Positions 1-7,794 of a stretch of DNA of 64,000 nt are shown here, piece by piece. The notes under the pieces were generated by a model that saw nothing but the letters and a program-made list of their open reading frames with translations, had not been told where the DNA came from and ran no database searches. This DNA comes from Sphingomonas sp. 8AM (GTDB lineage Bacteria > Pseudomonadota > Alphaproteobacteria > Sphingomonadales > Sphingomonadaceae), in contig NZ_LR733844.1 in NCBI RefSeq assembly GCF_902506455.1, forward strand, positions 1,977,260 to 2,041,259, written 5' to 3'. The translations under genes and the position numbers were made by a program. Numbering within the stretch: the first letter of the stretch is position 1; each line of letters begins with the position of its first letter.

Positions 1-984
1 CCGCCGAGCCCGCCCGGCCCGCACCCGGTCGAGGCAAAGGCGGCGGATGGTGGCGCACTCCACGCGCGCACGATCACGCTCACCACGCGCCGCGGCGACG
101 TGACGCTGACCGCGGCCGCTCCGCGCGACGTGATCGCGCGCCCGATAGAAGGGGCGCTCGCGCCGCTACTGCTGGCGCTCGCGGGTGTCGCGGCGTTGCT
201 CACCGGGGCGTTGCTCGTCCAGCTCCGCGTCGCGCTGCGGCCGCTGCACCGGCTGCGCGAACAGGTCGCGGCGATCCGTACCGGTGCGCGCGGCCGGGTC
301 GATGAAGACCAGCCCGCGGAACTCGCGCCATTGGCGAGCGAACTCAACGCGCTGACGGCAGACACTGCCGCCGCGCTCGCGACCGCGCGCGCCTCGGCCG
401 CGAACCTTGCCCATGCGCTCAAGACCCCGGTCGCCGCGCTGGCGATCGACCTCCGCGATCAGCCCCACCTCGCCGCGACCGTCGCGCGGATCGACCGCAC
501 GATCCGCCACCATCTCGCCCGCGCGCGCGCCGCCGCGGTCAACCGCCGCGTCGCCACCCCGCTTGCCCCGGCGGTCGCGGACATCGCGGTGGTGGTGGAG
601 CGGCTCCACGACGGTCCGCCGCTCACGATCGTCCGCGAGATCGCGGACGACATCGCCGTCGCGGTCGACGCGCAGGACCTCGACGAACTGCTCGGCAACC
701 TGCTCGACAATGCCGCGCGCCACGCTGCGTCGCGGATCGCCGTCGCCGCGCGCCGGGACGGGCGCAGCGTCGCGGTGACGATCGCCGACGACGGCCCCGG
801 CATCCCCGCCGCCGCGCGCGCGCAGGTGCTGCAACCCGGAACGCGGCTCGACGAACGCGGCGACGGGCACGGCTTCGGCCTGCCGATCGTCGCGGAGCTG
901 GCGAGTCTATATGGTGGGGCGGTGACGCTGGCGGAAAATGCTCCGCACGGCCTGCTGGTCACGCTGACGTTGCCGGCTGCGTAA
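1..984 (+). CDS. Sensor histidine kinase, C-terminal part (5' end outside window)
   Basis: The reading frame is open to the left window edge, so the N-terminus is missing; about 327 residues are visible. In order they show part of a sensor domain, a membrane segment at about nt 160-225, a HAMP-like linker (LRPLHRLREQV), a dimerisation helix with the phospho-accepting histidine in LAHALKTP (codon 412-414), an N box (LLGNLLDNAARHA), a G1 box (IADDGPGIP) and a G2 region (GFGLPIV). This is the layout of an inner-membrane two-component kinase of the HisKA type, similar to the PhoQ/QseC/EnvZ kinases. The partner response regulator is probably just upstream, outside the window. The input signal cannot be judged from what is visible. 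Confidence 0.9.
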   Translation, partial: PPSPPGPHPVEAKAADGGALHARTITLTTRRGDVTLTAAAPRDVIARPIEGALAPLLLALAGVAALLTGALLVQLRVALRPLHRLREQVAAIRTGARGRVDEDQPAELAPLASELNALTADTAAALATARASAANLAHALKTPVAALAIDLRDQPHLAATVARIDRTIRHHLARARAAAVNRRVATPLAPAVADIAVVVERLHDGPPLTIVREIADDIAVAVDAQDLDELLGNLLDNAARHAASRIAVAARRDGRSVAVTIADDGPGIPAAARAQVLQPGTRLDERGDGHGFGLPIVAELASLYGGAVTLAENAPHGLLVTLTLPAA

Positions 985-986
985 CC

Positions 987-1073
987 GTCATCCCGGACTT
1001 GATCCGGGATCCCGCTTCTTCTTGCCTCGACCGCGAGTAAGAAGCGGGGCCCCGGATCAAGTCCGGGGCGACG
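987..1073. repeat. Intergenic inverted repeat (CCGGACTTGATCCGGG family)
   Basis: Two arms, each containing a CCGGACTTGATCCGG-type core, face each other across a short spacer. The left arm continues into CCCGCTTCTTC and the right arm begins GAAGCGGGGCC, so the whole element can fold into a long hairpin. It lies between two convergent genes and could end transcription in both directions. A second copy is at 5815-5898. Confidence 0.8.
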
Positions 1074-1091
1074 AAGCAGGGTAGGAACCGC

Positions 1092-1952
1092 TCACCAATC
1101 CGCAATCGCCTCGCCCGCGCGGATCGGCTGCCCCTCCTGCAATCCCTCGCGCAACCACGCTGCGGCCGGCAGGAACATCACGATTGTCGAGCCATGCTCG
1201 AACCACCCCATCTCCGCGCCCTTGGTCACCGCCACATCGCACGCCCGCCGCCCCGGTCCGTGCTCGCGCAGCGTCCGCTCGGTATCGAGGAAGGTCAGCC
1301 GGATGCTCGCCACCAGCACCGCCGCGACCGGCACCAGCAGCAGCTCACGCCCGCCCGCCGCGCGCGCCTCGATCACCGCCCGCTCGTTGCGGCAGAACAG
1401 GCGCTCGACCCGGCGCAGCGCGATCGGATTGACGTTCCAGCAATCGCCCGATTGATAGCTCACCGCCTCGACCGTCAGGTCGGCGGGCGCATGGAAGCGG
1501 TGATACATTCCCGCGGTCAGCCGCAACGTCACGAACCATCCATTCGCGAATCGGGCCGCCAGCGCCGTATCGGGCACCAGCTCGTCAAGCCGATAAGGAA
1601 ACCCCTTCACCTGATAGAGTTGCCCGTTCTCGACCCGCCCATGAGCGCCGACGATCGCGTCGCACGGACTCGCCACCACATCGTCGCCGCCCGCGAACAC
1701 CCGCGCGCCATCGCGCAACCGCCGGATGAATCCATCGCGCAGGGAGGCAAAGCGCGTCGTCTCGGCATCGCGCAGGTCGACGTCGCAAAACAACCGCCAC
1801 GCCGCCAGCGCCGGCTTCGCCACCAGCGGATGCTCGATCGCGGCGATCCGCCCGACCAATTTCGTCGCCCAGCGCCGCGGCAGCCGGTTGGTCAGCAAGA
1901 AATTGAGATCCTCCTGCATCAGCACGCGCATCAGTCCGGTTCGCATTGTCAC
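1092..1952 (-). CDS. psd: Phosphatidylserine decarboxylase family protein
   Basis: This 286-residue protein resembles phosphatidylserine decarboxylases, which convert phosphatidylserine to phosphatidylethanolamine at the inner membrane. The diagnostic self-cleavage site is FEHGST near the C-terminus. Cleavage before Ser255 would give a 32-residue alpha chain carrying the pyruvoyl group, the usual size for the proteobacterial enzyme. YHRFHAP in the middle matches the conserved histidine region. The start MTMRTGL was kept; a start two codons later is equally possible. The gene is divergent from the class III aminotransferase with a 32-bp gap, so the two probably share a promoter region. PE made here would be the substrate of the PmtA-like methyltransferase at 4519-5163. 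An additional housekeeping psd elsewhere in the genome is possible. Confidence 0.85.
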   Translation of the reverse strand: MTMRTGLMRVLMQEDLNFLLTNRLPRRWATKLVGRIAAIEHPLVAKPALAAWRLFCDVDLRDAETTRFASLRDGFIRRLRDGARVFAGGDDVVASPCDAIVGAHGRVENGQLYQVKGFPYRLDELVPDTALAARFANGWFVTLRLTAGMYHRFHAPADLTVEAVSYQSGDCWNVNPIALRRVERLFCRNERAVIEARAAGGRELLLVPVAAVLVASIRLTFLDTERTLREHGPGRRACDVAVTKGAEMGWFEHGSTIVMFLPAAAWLREGLQEGQPIRAGEAIADW

Positions 1953-1984
1953 ACCTGCGTCATCGCGGCGCGCGTAGTGGCGCC

Positions 1985-3643
1985 ATGGAGAAAAAGACCC
2001 TCGCCGCCGTCGCCGGGCTCGTCGCCGGCACGTTGTTCGCCGCGACCAAGGGCCGCGAGCGGCTCGCGCTGTCGCGCGCCAAGCACCCCGGCCCCGGCGG
2101 GCACGTCCGCATGGCGAAGCGGATCGCCGGACAGATCCCTTATTACGCTCACGTCGAGGAACGCTTCTTCCGCGCCGATGCGTGCGACGCGGATGTCGCC
2201 GCCCGCCGCCGCGCCGGGTTCGAGCGGCTTACGGCGCTCTACGCCGAGCGTTTCCCGAAGACGCTCGCGCTGACCGCGGAGACGCGCCAGGGATTGTCCG
2301 ACCTGCAATTCACCGGCCGCTACCGCGTGCCCTTCCCCTTCGCGGCGACGGTGCGCGCGCATCTCCCGGTCGGCGCGTTCATGGCGCGCTCGGACGGCGC
2401 GTGGCTGACCGACCTCGACGGCAACCGCTTCATCGACCTGACCGGCAGCTACGGCGTCAACGTGCTCGGCAACGATTTCTACAAGGCGACGATGCGCGAG
2501 GCGCTCGACACCGCCGAGCCGCTCGGTGGCGTGCTGGGCAGCTATCACCCGGTCGTCGCCGACAACGTCCGCCGCCTGCGCGCCTTGTCCGGGCTCGACG
2601 AGGTGTCGTTCCACATGTCCGGCACCGAGGCGGTGATGCAGGCGGTGCGGCTGGCGCGCTATCACACCGGCAAGCGCCGGCTGGTGCGGTTCGCGGGCGC
2701 GTACCACGGCTGGTGGGGCGACGTGCAGCCCGGCATCGGCAACCCCGTCCCCGCCGACCACACGCTGACGCTCGCCGACGAGTCCGAACAGACGCTGGCG
2801 GTGCTCGCCACTCGCAAGGACATCGCCTGCGTGCTGGTCAACCCGTTGCAGGCGCTTCACCCCAACGGCGGCGCGCCGGCCGACAGCCAGCTGGTCGACA
2901 GCGCACGCGCGGCGGGGGCGGACCTGCCCGCGTATATCGCGTGGCTCCGGCGCCTCGCCGAGACGTGCCGCGCGAACGGCATCGTGCTGATTTTCGACGA
3001 GGTGTTCATGGGCTTCCGCCTCGCACCGGGCAGCGTCGCGCGCGCGTGGGGGATCGCGCCGGACATGATCGTCTGGGGCAAGACGCTGGGCGGCGGGCTG
3101 CCGATCGGCGTGCTGACCGGGCGCGCGGCGTTGATGAAGCGCTGGCGCGACGATCGTCCGGTCGACATCTGCTTCGCGCGCGGGACGTTCAACGCGCACC
3201 CTTATGTGATGGCCGCGACCGACGCCTTCCTGCGCCGGCTCGACACACCCGAGGTTGCTGCGCTGTACGAGGGTATGACCGCGCGCTGGAACGCGCGAGC
3301 CGTACGGCTCAATGCGCTGATGGCGGCCGCGGGATTGCCGCTGTCGGTCGCGCATCTCGAAACGGTGTGGACGATCCTCTACACCCGCCCGTCGCGCTAT
3401 AACTGGATGCTGCAATATTACCTCCGCGCCGAGGGGCTGGCGCTGTCGTGGGTCGGCACCGGGCGGTTGATCTTCAGCCTCGACATCAATGACGCGCTGT
3501 TCGGGCAGATCGCCGCGCGGATCGTCGCAGCCGGGCACGCGATGCTGGCGGACGGCTGGTGGGACGGGCCGGTGGCGAGCAACAAGCAGTTGAAGCGGCA
3601 GGCGTTGCGGGAGTCGCTAGCGGCCCGGGTCACGGGAGGGTGA
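1985..3643 (+). CDS. Class III PLP-dependent aminotransferase, glutamate-1-semialdehyde aminomutase-like
   Basis: A 552-residue class III (fold type I) aminotransferase. The PLP-binding aspartate is in IFDEVFMGFR (D338) and the Schiff-base lysine in WGKTLGGGLP (K366). The start chosen is ATG 1985 (MEKKTLAAV); earlier codons run into the divergent gene. The N-terminus has a short hydrophobic stretch (AAVAGLVAGTLFAA) not usual for soluble aminotransferases, which suggests membrane association. At 552 residues it is longer than hemL products (about 430), with about 100 extra N-terminal residues before the catalytic domain. Next to lipid genes it may act on a lipid-linked or long-chain amino compound, but that is inference from context. 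The substrate is unknown. Confidence 0.85.
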   Translation: MEKKTLAAVAGLVAGTLFAATKGRERLALSRAKHPGPGGHVRMAKRIAGQIPYYAHVEERFFRADACDADVAARRRAGFERLTALYAERFPKTLALTAETRQGLSDLQFTGRYRVPFPFAATVRAHLPVGAFMARSDGAWLTDLDGNRFIDLTGSYGVNVLGNDFYKATMREALDTAEPLGGVLGSYHPVVADNVRRLRALSGLDEVSFHMSGTEAVMQAVRLARYHTGKRRLVRFAGAYHGWWGDVQPGIGNPVPADHTLTLADESEQTLAVLATRKDIACVLVNPLQALHPNGGAPADSQLVDSARAAGADLPAYIAWLRRLAETCRANGIVLIFDEVFMGFRLAPGSVARAWGIAPDMIVWGKTLGGGLPIGVLTGRAALMKRWRDDRPVDICFARGTFNAHPYVMAATDAFLRRLDTPEVAALYEGMTARWNARAVRLNALMAAAGLPLSVAHLETVWTILYTRPSRYNWMLQYYLRAEGLALSWVGTGRLIFSLDINDALFGQIAARIVAAGHAMLADGWWDGPVASNKQLKRQALRESLAARVTGG

Positions 3644-3708
3644 AGCGTCGAAGGTGAGGAGGTCGAGGGGCGGGCAAGGAAACGCGCTCCCCCTAACCGC
3701 CGCCACCC

Positions 3709-3832
3709 GTCATTCCCGCGAAGGCGGGAATCCAGAAGCCATGTCGTTACGACTCTATCGAGACGATCGGAACCACCGTCTCGATCCTCACCGACCACCG
3801 CGCGTCTGGATCCCCGCCTTCGCGGGAATGAC
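3709..3832. repeat. Paired REP-like repeats (GTCATTCCCGCG...GGAATCCAGA)
   Basis: GTCATTCCCGCGAAGGCGGG at 3709 continues to AATCCAGA (3736). Its inverted partner (TCTGGATCCCCGCC... GGGAATGAC) is at 3805-3832, about 70 bp away. Each arm is itself a short hairpin. The pair fills the 231-bp space between the convergent aminotransferase and membrane-protein genes, where no gene is visible. A related arm is at 10408. Confidence 0.8.
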
Positions 3833-3874
3833 GATAAGGGCGCGAGACAGAAACTCCGCGCGCTGACCCCGCCC

Positions 3875-4522
3875 TCACGCCGCGGCGTGATGGTCGTCGC
3901 TACGCCCGTGCTTGATCAACCGCGCCGGTGCGGTGCGATACAGGCGGAAGTCGCTGAACGGATCGGTGACGATCTTCGTCGCCCAGACGATCCCGGTTTC
4001 CAGATCGCGTTCGATCCACAATTGCCCGACGCGGAACAGGATCGCCGCGACGCCGAAGAACAGCCACCCGAACCCGACATGCCGCAGGAAGTCCATCGCT
4101 CCCTCGGGCCGCTCCAGCACACCGAACAACGTCGGCGACAGCGCCAGCACCACCGGGATCGCCAGCCACAGCCCCATCAGCACATATTTGCGCATCAGGT
4201 TATAGCCGACCTTCACTTCTTCCTTATATTCATTGGTGACGCCATTCTCTTCGTCATAGTCTTTCGGCTCGAAGAAGAAATGCCCCGCCTGCCGGCTGGT
4301 CATCGCGACGCCCCACGCCAGCAGGCTCGCCAGAGCGGCGTCGACGAACAGCAACGCATAAGCGGTGATGAACGTGCAGGCGCTGACGAAATGCAGGCTC
4401 TGGTTGATCAAATCGTGGTGGTAATAACGATGATCGTCCCAGCGCTGCTCCTTCAGTTGCGCGCGGAACCCGGGATTGCCCTGCTCATCCTCGAAACGGA
4501 GCTTGCGAAGCGACGGCATCAT
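3875..4522 (-). CDS. Membrane protein, possibly Mpo1-like (2-hydroxy fatty acid dioxygenase family)
   Basis: A 215-residue integral membrane protein with about four hydrophobic segments. The first half has a histidine-rich layout, HHDLINQSLHFVSA followed by SRQAGHFFFEP, which resembles the HxxxxN...LH and GHxxFE pattern of Mpo1/DUF962 proteins. In yeast Mpo1 is an iron-dependent dioxygenase that shortens 2-hydroxy fatty acids from sphingoid bases. The match is by eye and only moderate. The start MMPSLRKL overlaps the stop of the upstream methyltransferase gene by 4 nt (ATGA), so the two are probably translationally coupled. A role with hydroxylated fatty acids would suit a sphingolipid-containing organism, but this is inference; it could also be another small membrane hydroxylase. 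Confidence 0.6.
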   Translation of the reverse strand: MMPSLRKLRFEDEQGNPGFRAQLKEQRWDDHRYYHHDLINQSLHFVSACTFITAYALLFVDAALASLLAWGVAMTSRQAGHFFFEPKDYDEENGVTNEYKEEVKVGYNLMRKYVLMGLWLAIPVVLALSPTLFGVLERPEGAMDFLRHVGFGWLFFGVAAILFRVGQLWIERDLETGIVWATKIVTDPFSDFRLYRTAPARLIKHGRSDDHHAAA

Positions 4523-5163
4523 GCCTTCTCCTTGGCGATACGGACCAGCGAGAAATGCCCGAACGGCGGGATCGCGCGCCGCTCGGTCAGCGACACGTCG
4601 CTGCGCGTCGCGATCCAGTCGGTATAGAGCGCGAACGGGAAGTCGGTGCGGAAGCCGAGCCGCTCGGTGATCGGCATCAGCGCGCGCTCGATCCCGCCGC
4701 GCAGCCCCTGCTCGGCGCCGACGCGGGTCGTGATGATGATCTCGCCGCCCGGCCGGCAGACGCGCGCGAATTCATCCAGCGCACGCCGCGGGTTGGCGAC
4801 CGCGCTCACCACATATTGCGCGACCACGACATCGAAGGATTCGTCCGGATAATCCAGCGCCTCGGCATCACCGACGCGGATCGCGTCGATGTTCGGCAGG
4901 TTGAGCCGCCGGGTGCGGGCGCGCGCCTTGTCGAGCATGTCCTCCGAGATATCGATGCCGGTCACGCGGCTGGTGGTGGCATATTGCGGCAGCGAGATGC
5001 CGGTGCCGACCCCGACCTCCAGGATACGCCCGCCGATCCGGTCGGCGGCACGGATCGCCGCCGCGCGGCCCTGTCGAAACACCGGGCCGAACACCAGATC
5101 ATACACCGGTGCCCACCGATCATAGGCCAGCGCCACGCCGGCCGTCGTCATCGTCGCTGTCAT
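4519..5163 (-). CDS. pmtA: SAM-dependent methyltransferase, PmtA-like (phosphatidylethanolamine N-methyltransferase)
   Basis: A 214-residue class I methyltransferase. SAM-binding motif I is ILEVGVGTG (residues 48-56), the acidic residue after beta-2 is in TGIDISED (D71), and motif IV is FDVVVAQYVVS. The N-terminal AYDRWAPVYDLVFGPVF and the later RVCRPGGEIII are typical of the Rhodobacter/Rhizobium PmtA type that methylates PE stepwise to phosphatidylcholine. It is the first gene of a two-gene unit with the Mpo1-like protein, overlapping it by 4 nt. A phosphatidylserine decarboxylase gene lies 2.6 kb away. A ubiquinone-type (UbiE) methyltransferase is the main alternative; the VYDLVFGP start favours PmtA. 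Confidence 0.75.
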   Translation of the reverse strand: MTATMTTAGVALAYDRWAPVYDLVFGPVFRQGRAAAIRAADRIGGRILEVGVGTGISLPQYATTSRVTGIDISEDMLDKARARTRRLNLPNIDAIRVGDAEALDYPDESFDVVVAQYVVSAVANPRRALDEFARVCRPGGEIIITTRVGAEQGLRGGIERALMPITERLGFRTDFPFALYTDWIATRSDVSLTERRAIPPFGHFSLVRIAKEKA

Positions 5164-5400
5164 TCCCGCCGCTTACCTTCGCTGAGCAGCCCCGCCGGGG
5201 CCTTGGGACCGGGACCCTTGTGCGACGGCGAGGTGTCAGCGTGACGACGATTGAGTGACGGTCGGCGTCATCGAAGCGAAATGATAATGACACATCCGCC
5301 AGTTGAACCTTTATCTCTTAACTTGATCTGCATCACGGACCCAAGTGCAGCGGCCCGTCGTTCGCCGCCCGGGACTTTTCTCCCACAAAGGAAATCGCCG

Positions 5401-5781
5401 ATGGCCGTGAAATTCGCCGGAACGATGAACGCGATCAATCGCGGACTCGACGAGACCAAGCCCGCCAAGGGCGTCGACATGATCGAGGACTGGGAGGCCG
5501 CGCTCGCCGACGTCGATACGCCCGGCGCGAAAGGCATCCTGCGCGACCTCGGCTCGCTGCGCAAGCAACTGGAGAAGGACGCGCCCGACGCCGACCGCGT
5601 GCACGCGCTGCTCCACCGGCTCGGCGCGGCGACCACCAGGATCGCCGACAAGGCCGAGAAGTCGCAGGACAAGCTGAAGTCGCTCGGCGAGGCACTGACC
5701 GAGGCGGGCGAAGAGGAACATGACGAGGAGGAGGACGCTGCAGCGGCCGCCGCCCCGAAGCGCGCACGCAAGACGAAGTGA
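5401..5781 (+). CDS. Small hypothetical protein with acidic stretch and basic tail
   Basis: The 126-residue product starts at ATG 5401 (MAVKFAGTMN), preceded by AAAGGAAA as ribosome-binding site; longer in-frame starts upstream give a low-complexity leader and are unlikely. The protein is predicted almost entirely helical, with heptad-like regions (LRKQLEKDAPD, ADKAEKSQDKLKSLGEAL). It ends in an acidic block (EEEHDEEEDA), an alanine run, then PKRARKTK. The lysine-rich end recalls DNA- or RNA-associated small proteins. No known family was recognised. It stands alone, with its own upstream region of about 235 bp. Confidence 0.7.
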   Translation: MAVKFAGTMNAINRGLDETKPAKGVDMIEDWEAALADVDTPGAKGILRDLGSLRKQLEKDAPDADRVHALLHRLGAATTRIADKAEKSQDKLKSLGEALTEAGEEEHDEEEDAAAAAAPKRARKTK

Positions 5782-5814
5782 TCGGTTCGAGGGCAGCCGA
5801 CACCCTGCCCTCCA

Positions 5815-5898
5815 CCGTCGCCCCGGACTTGATCCGGGGCCGCGCTTCTTCTGCCAACGCCGGTGAGAAGCGCGGTCCGGATCAAGTCCGGGACGACG
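5815..5898. repeat. Intergenic inverted repeat (second CCGGACTTGATCCGGG copy)
   Basis: GCCCCGGACTTGATCCGGGG faces CCGGATCAAGTCCGGG, with CGCGCTTCTTC and GAGAAGCGCGG as inner arms. It closely resembles the element at 987-1073 and again sits between convergent genes (the small protein and ald), so a bidirectional terminator role is plausible. Confidence 0.8.
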
Positions 5899-5905
5899 AA
5901 ATTAC

Positions 5906-6994
5906 TTACCCCGCGACGCCGAGCGCCTCGGCCACCACCTTGTTGACAATCTTGCCGCCACGCACGTTGACGCCCGCCATTAACCCGGCATCCGCCTCGG
6001 CCGCGGCATAGCCACGATCGGCCAGCGCCAGCCCGTACGGCAGCGTCGCATTGTTGAGCGCGTGGCTGCTGGTCAGCGGCACCGCACCCGGCATGTTCGC
6101 GACGCAATAATGGATCACGCCATCGACCTCATAGGTCGGCTCGGCATGGGTGGTGGCATGGCTGGTCTCGAAACACCCGCCCTGATCGATCGCGACATCG
6201 ACCAGCACCGCACGCGGCTTCATCAGCTTTAGCATCGGGCGCATCACCAGCTTCGGCGCCGAAGCCCCGGGGATCAGCACCGCGCCGATCACCGCATCGG
6301 CCTCCGAAATCTCGTGCTCGATCGACTCCAGCGTCGACACGCGCGTCCGCACGCGGCCCTGGAACAGCTCGTCCAGCTCGCGCAGCCGCGGGATCGAGCG
6401 ATCGATGATCGTCACCTCCGCGCCGAGCCCGACCGCCATTCGCGCCGCATGCGTGCCGACCACGCCGCCGCCCAGCACGACGATCCGCGCCGGCTGCACG
6501 CCGGGGACGCCGCCGATCAGCACGCCGCGGCCGCCGTTGACCGCCTTCAGCGCGGTGCCCGCCGCCTCGATCGACAGTCGCCCGGCGACCTCGCTCATCG
6601 GCGCAAGCAGCGGCAGGTGCCCGCGCGCATCGGCCACCGTCTCATACGCCACTGCGGTGACACCCGACGCCTGCAAGCCCTTGGCCTGCTCGGGATCGGG
6701 CGCGAGGTGGAGGTAGGTGAACAGGATCTGGTCCTCGCGCAGCTGCACCCACTCGCCCGGCTGCGGCTCCTTGACCTTCACCACCATCTGCGCGGTCGCG
6801 AACACTTCCTCGGCGGTGTCGACGATCCTGGCACGGGCGGCGCGATAGGCATCGTCATCGGCGGCGATCCCGGCACCCGCGCCGGTCTGCACGATCACCT
6901 CATGGCCATGTGCGACATACTCGCGCACCGCGCCCGGGGTGAGGCCGACACGATATTCGTGGTTCTTGATTTCCTTGGGCACGCCGATGCGCAT
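5906..6994 (-). CDS. ald: Alanine dehydrogenase
   Basis: A 362-residue NAD-dependent L-alanine dehydrogenase, which interconverts alanine with pyruvate plus ammonia. The start MRIGVPKEIKNHEYRV is the family's conserved N-terminus; the upstream GAGGAGATGGACCC supplies the ribosome-binding site. Catalytic Lys75 (VVKVKEPQ) and His96 (LFTYLHLAPD) fall at the classic positions. The NAD-binding loop is VLGGGVVGTHAA and the conserved Asp is in VDVAIDQGGC. The divergent Lrp/AsnC gene is probably its regulator, as for AldR-ald pairs. It would allow growth on alanine as carbon and nitrogen source. Confidence 0.95.
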   Translation of the reverse strand: MRIGVPKEIKNHEYRVGLTPGAVREYVAHGHEVIVQTGAGAGIAADDDAYRAARARIVDTAEEVFATAQMVVKVKEPQPGEWVQLREDQILFTYLHLAPDPEQAKGLQASGVTAVAYETVADARGHLPLLAPMSEVAGRLSIEAAGTALKAVNGGRGVLIGGVPGVQPARIVVLGGGVVGTHAARMAVGLGAEVTIIDRSIPRLRELDELFQGRVRTRVSTLESIEHEISEADAVIGAVLIPGASAPKLVMRPMLKLMKPRAVLVDVAIDQGGCFETSHATTHAEPTYEVDGVIHYCVANMPGAVPLTSSHALNNATLPYGLALADRGYAAAEADAGLMAGVNVRGGKIVNKVVAEALGVAG

Positions 6995-7104
6995 GGGTCC
7001 ATCTCCTCGTTTGGCGACAGCATAGCGCGATTGCGACGCCGAAACCGGGCGAACTGCGCACGGGCGGCGTGACAAGTCGGCGAAATCCTGCATGAACCCC
7101 TGGC

Positions 7105-7587
7105 ATGACGCAGGAAAGCTACGTTCCCGACCGAATCGACCGCCGGTTGATTGCGCTGCTGCTCGACAATGCGCGCGCCACCGCTTTCACGCTCGCCGAG
7201 GCGATCGGTCGCTCCGCCACCGCGGTCGCGCGGCGGCAGCGGGCGCTGGAGGAGGCGGGGATCATCACCGGCTATACCGCGCGGCTCGATCTCGCCCGGC
7301 TGGGCCGCCAGATGACCGTTCACATCAAGGTGACGCTGGAGAGCCAGCGGATCGACGTCCTCGACGCATTCGAAACCGCGATCGCCGCCAGCCCCTCGGT
7401 GGCACGATGCGAGCTGATGTCGGGCAGCTACGACTATCTCGTCACGGTTCAGGCGCGCGACCTCACCGATTTTGCACATATTCATCGCGACGAACTGTCG
7501 CGGCTGCCGGGGGTCACCCAGATGGAGAGCGGGTTCGTGCTGCGCGAGGTGGTGGCGCCGCGCCTGCCACTTTCCTTGCTGGATTAA
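7105..7587 (+). CDS. Lrp/AsnC family transcriptional regulator (probable ald activator)
   Basis: A 160-residue Lrp/AsnC protein. The N-terminal winged helix (DRRLIALLLDNARATAFTLA, then GRSATAVARRQRALEEAGII) binds DNA. The C-terminal RAM/ACT-like domain (about residues 70-150, with GSYDYLVTVQARDL) binds an amino acid and forms oligomers. The gene is divergent from ald with a 110-bp gap, the usual arrangement of AldR-type regulators that sense alanine. No operator was assigned by eye. Confidence 0.92.
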   Translation: MTQESYVPDRIDRRLIALLLDNARATAFTLAEAIGRSATAVARRQRALEEAGIITGYTARLDLARLGRQMTVHIKVTLESQRIDVLDAFETAIAASPSVARCELMSGSYDYLVTVQARDLTDFAHIHRDELSRLPGVTQMESGFVLREVVAPRLPLSLLD

Positions 7588-7659
7588 GCACATAGCCGCT
7601 CAGAACAATCCTGATTGAAATCGGACCATGCTTGCGCGCCTTTTTTGCCGACCTGAACG

Positions 7660-7680
7660 GAAATAGTTTGTCGCTATTTC
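7660..7680. promoter_or_regulatory. Perfect inverted repeat GAAATAG-N7-CTATTTC
   Basis: A perfect 7-bp inverted repeat with a 7-nt spacer lies in the 207-bp gap between the Lrp gene and the chemoreceptor gene, about 115 bp before the receptor's start. Its AT-rich arms stand out locally. It could be an operator or a hairpin; there is no evidence which. Confidence 0.4.
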
Positions 7681-7794
7681 GAGGGCCGGCAATCGCACTC
7701 ATCTTAACCCGGCATTTAACAAGTCGGGCCAAATACCAGCATCACTGATCTCGGTTGGTCGAATTGCTTGGGACAAGGTGCGGAAGGAATAGAA

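Noticed and set aside
1949-3538. Long antisense reading frame (over 500 codons) across the aminotransferase gene; similar long frames oppose many other genes
   Set aside because: Sequence is arginine-rich and lacks any known motif. Long antisense frames are expected in a genome this GC-rich; the sense frame has catalytic residues.
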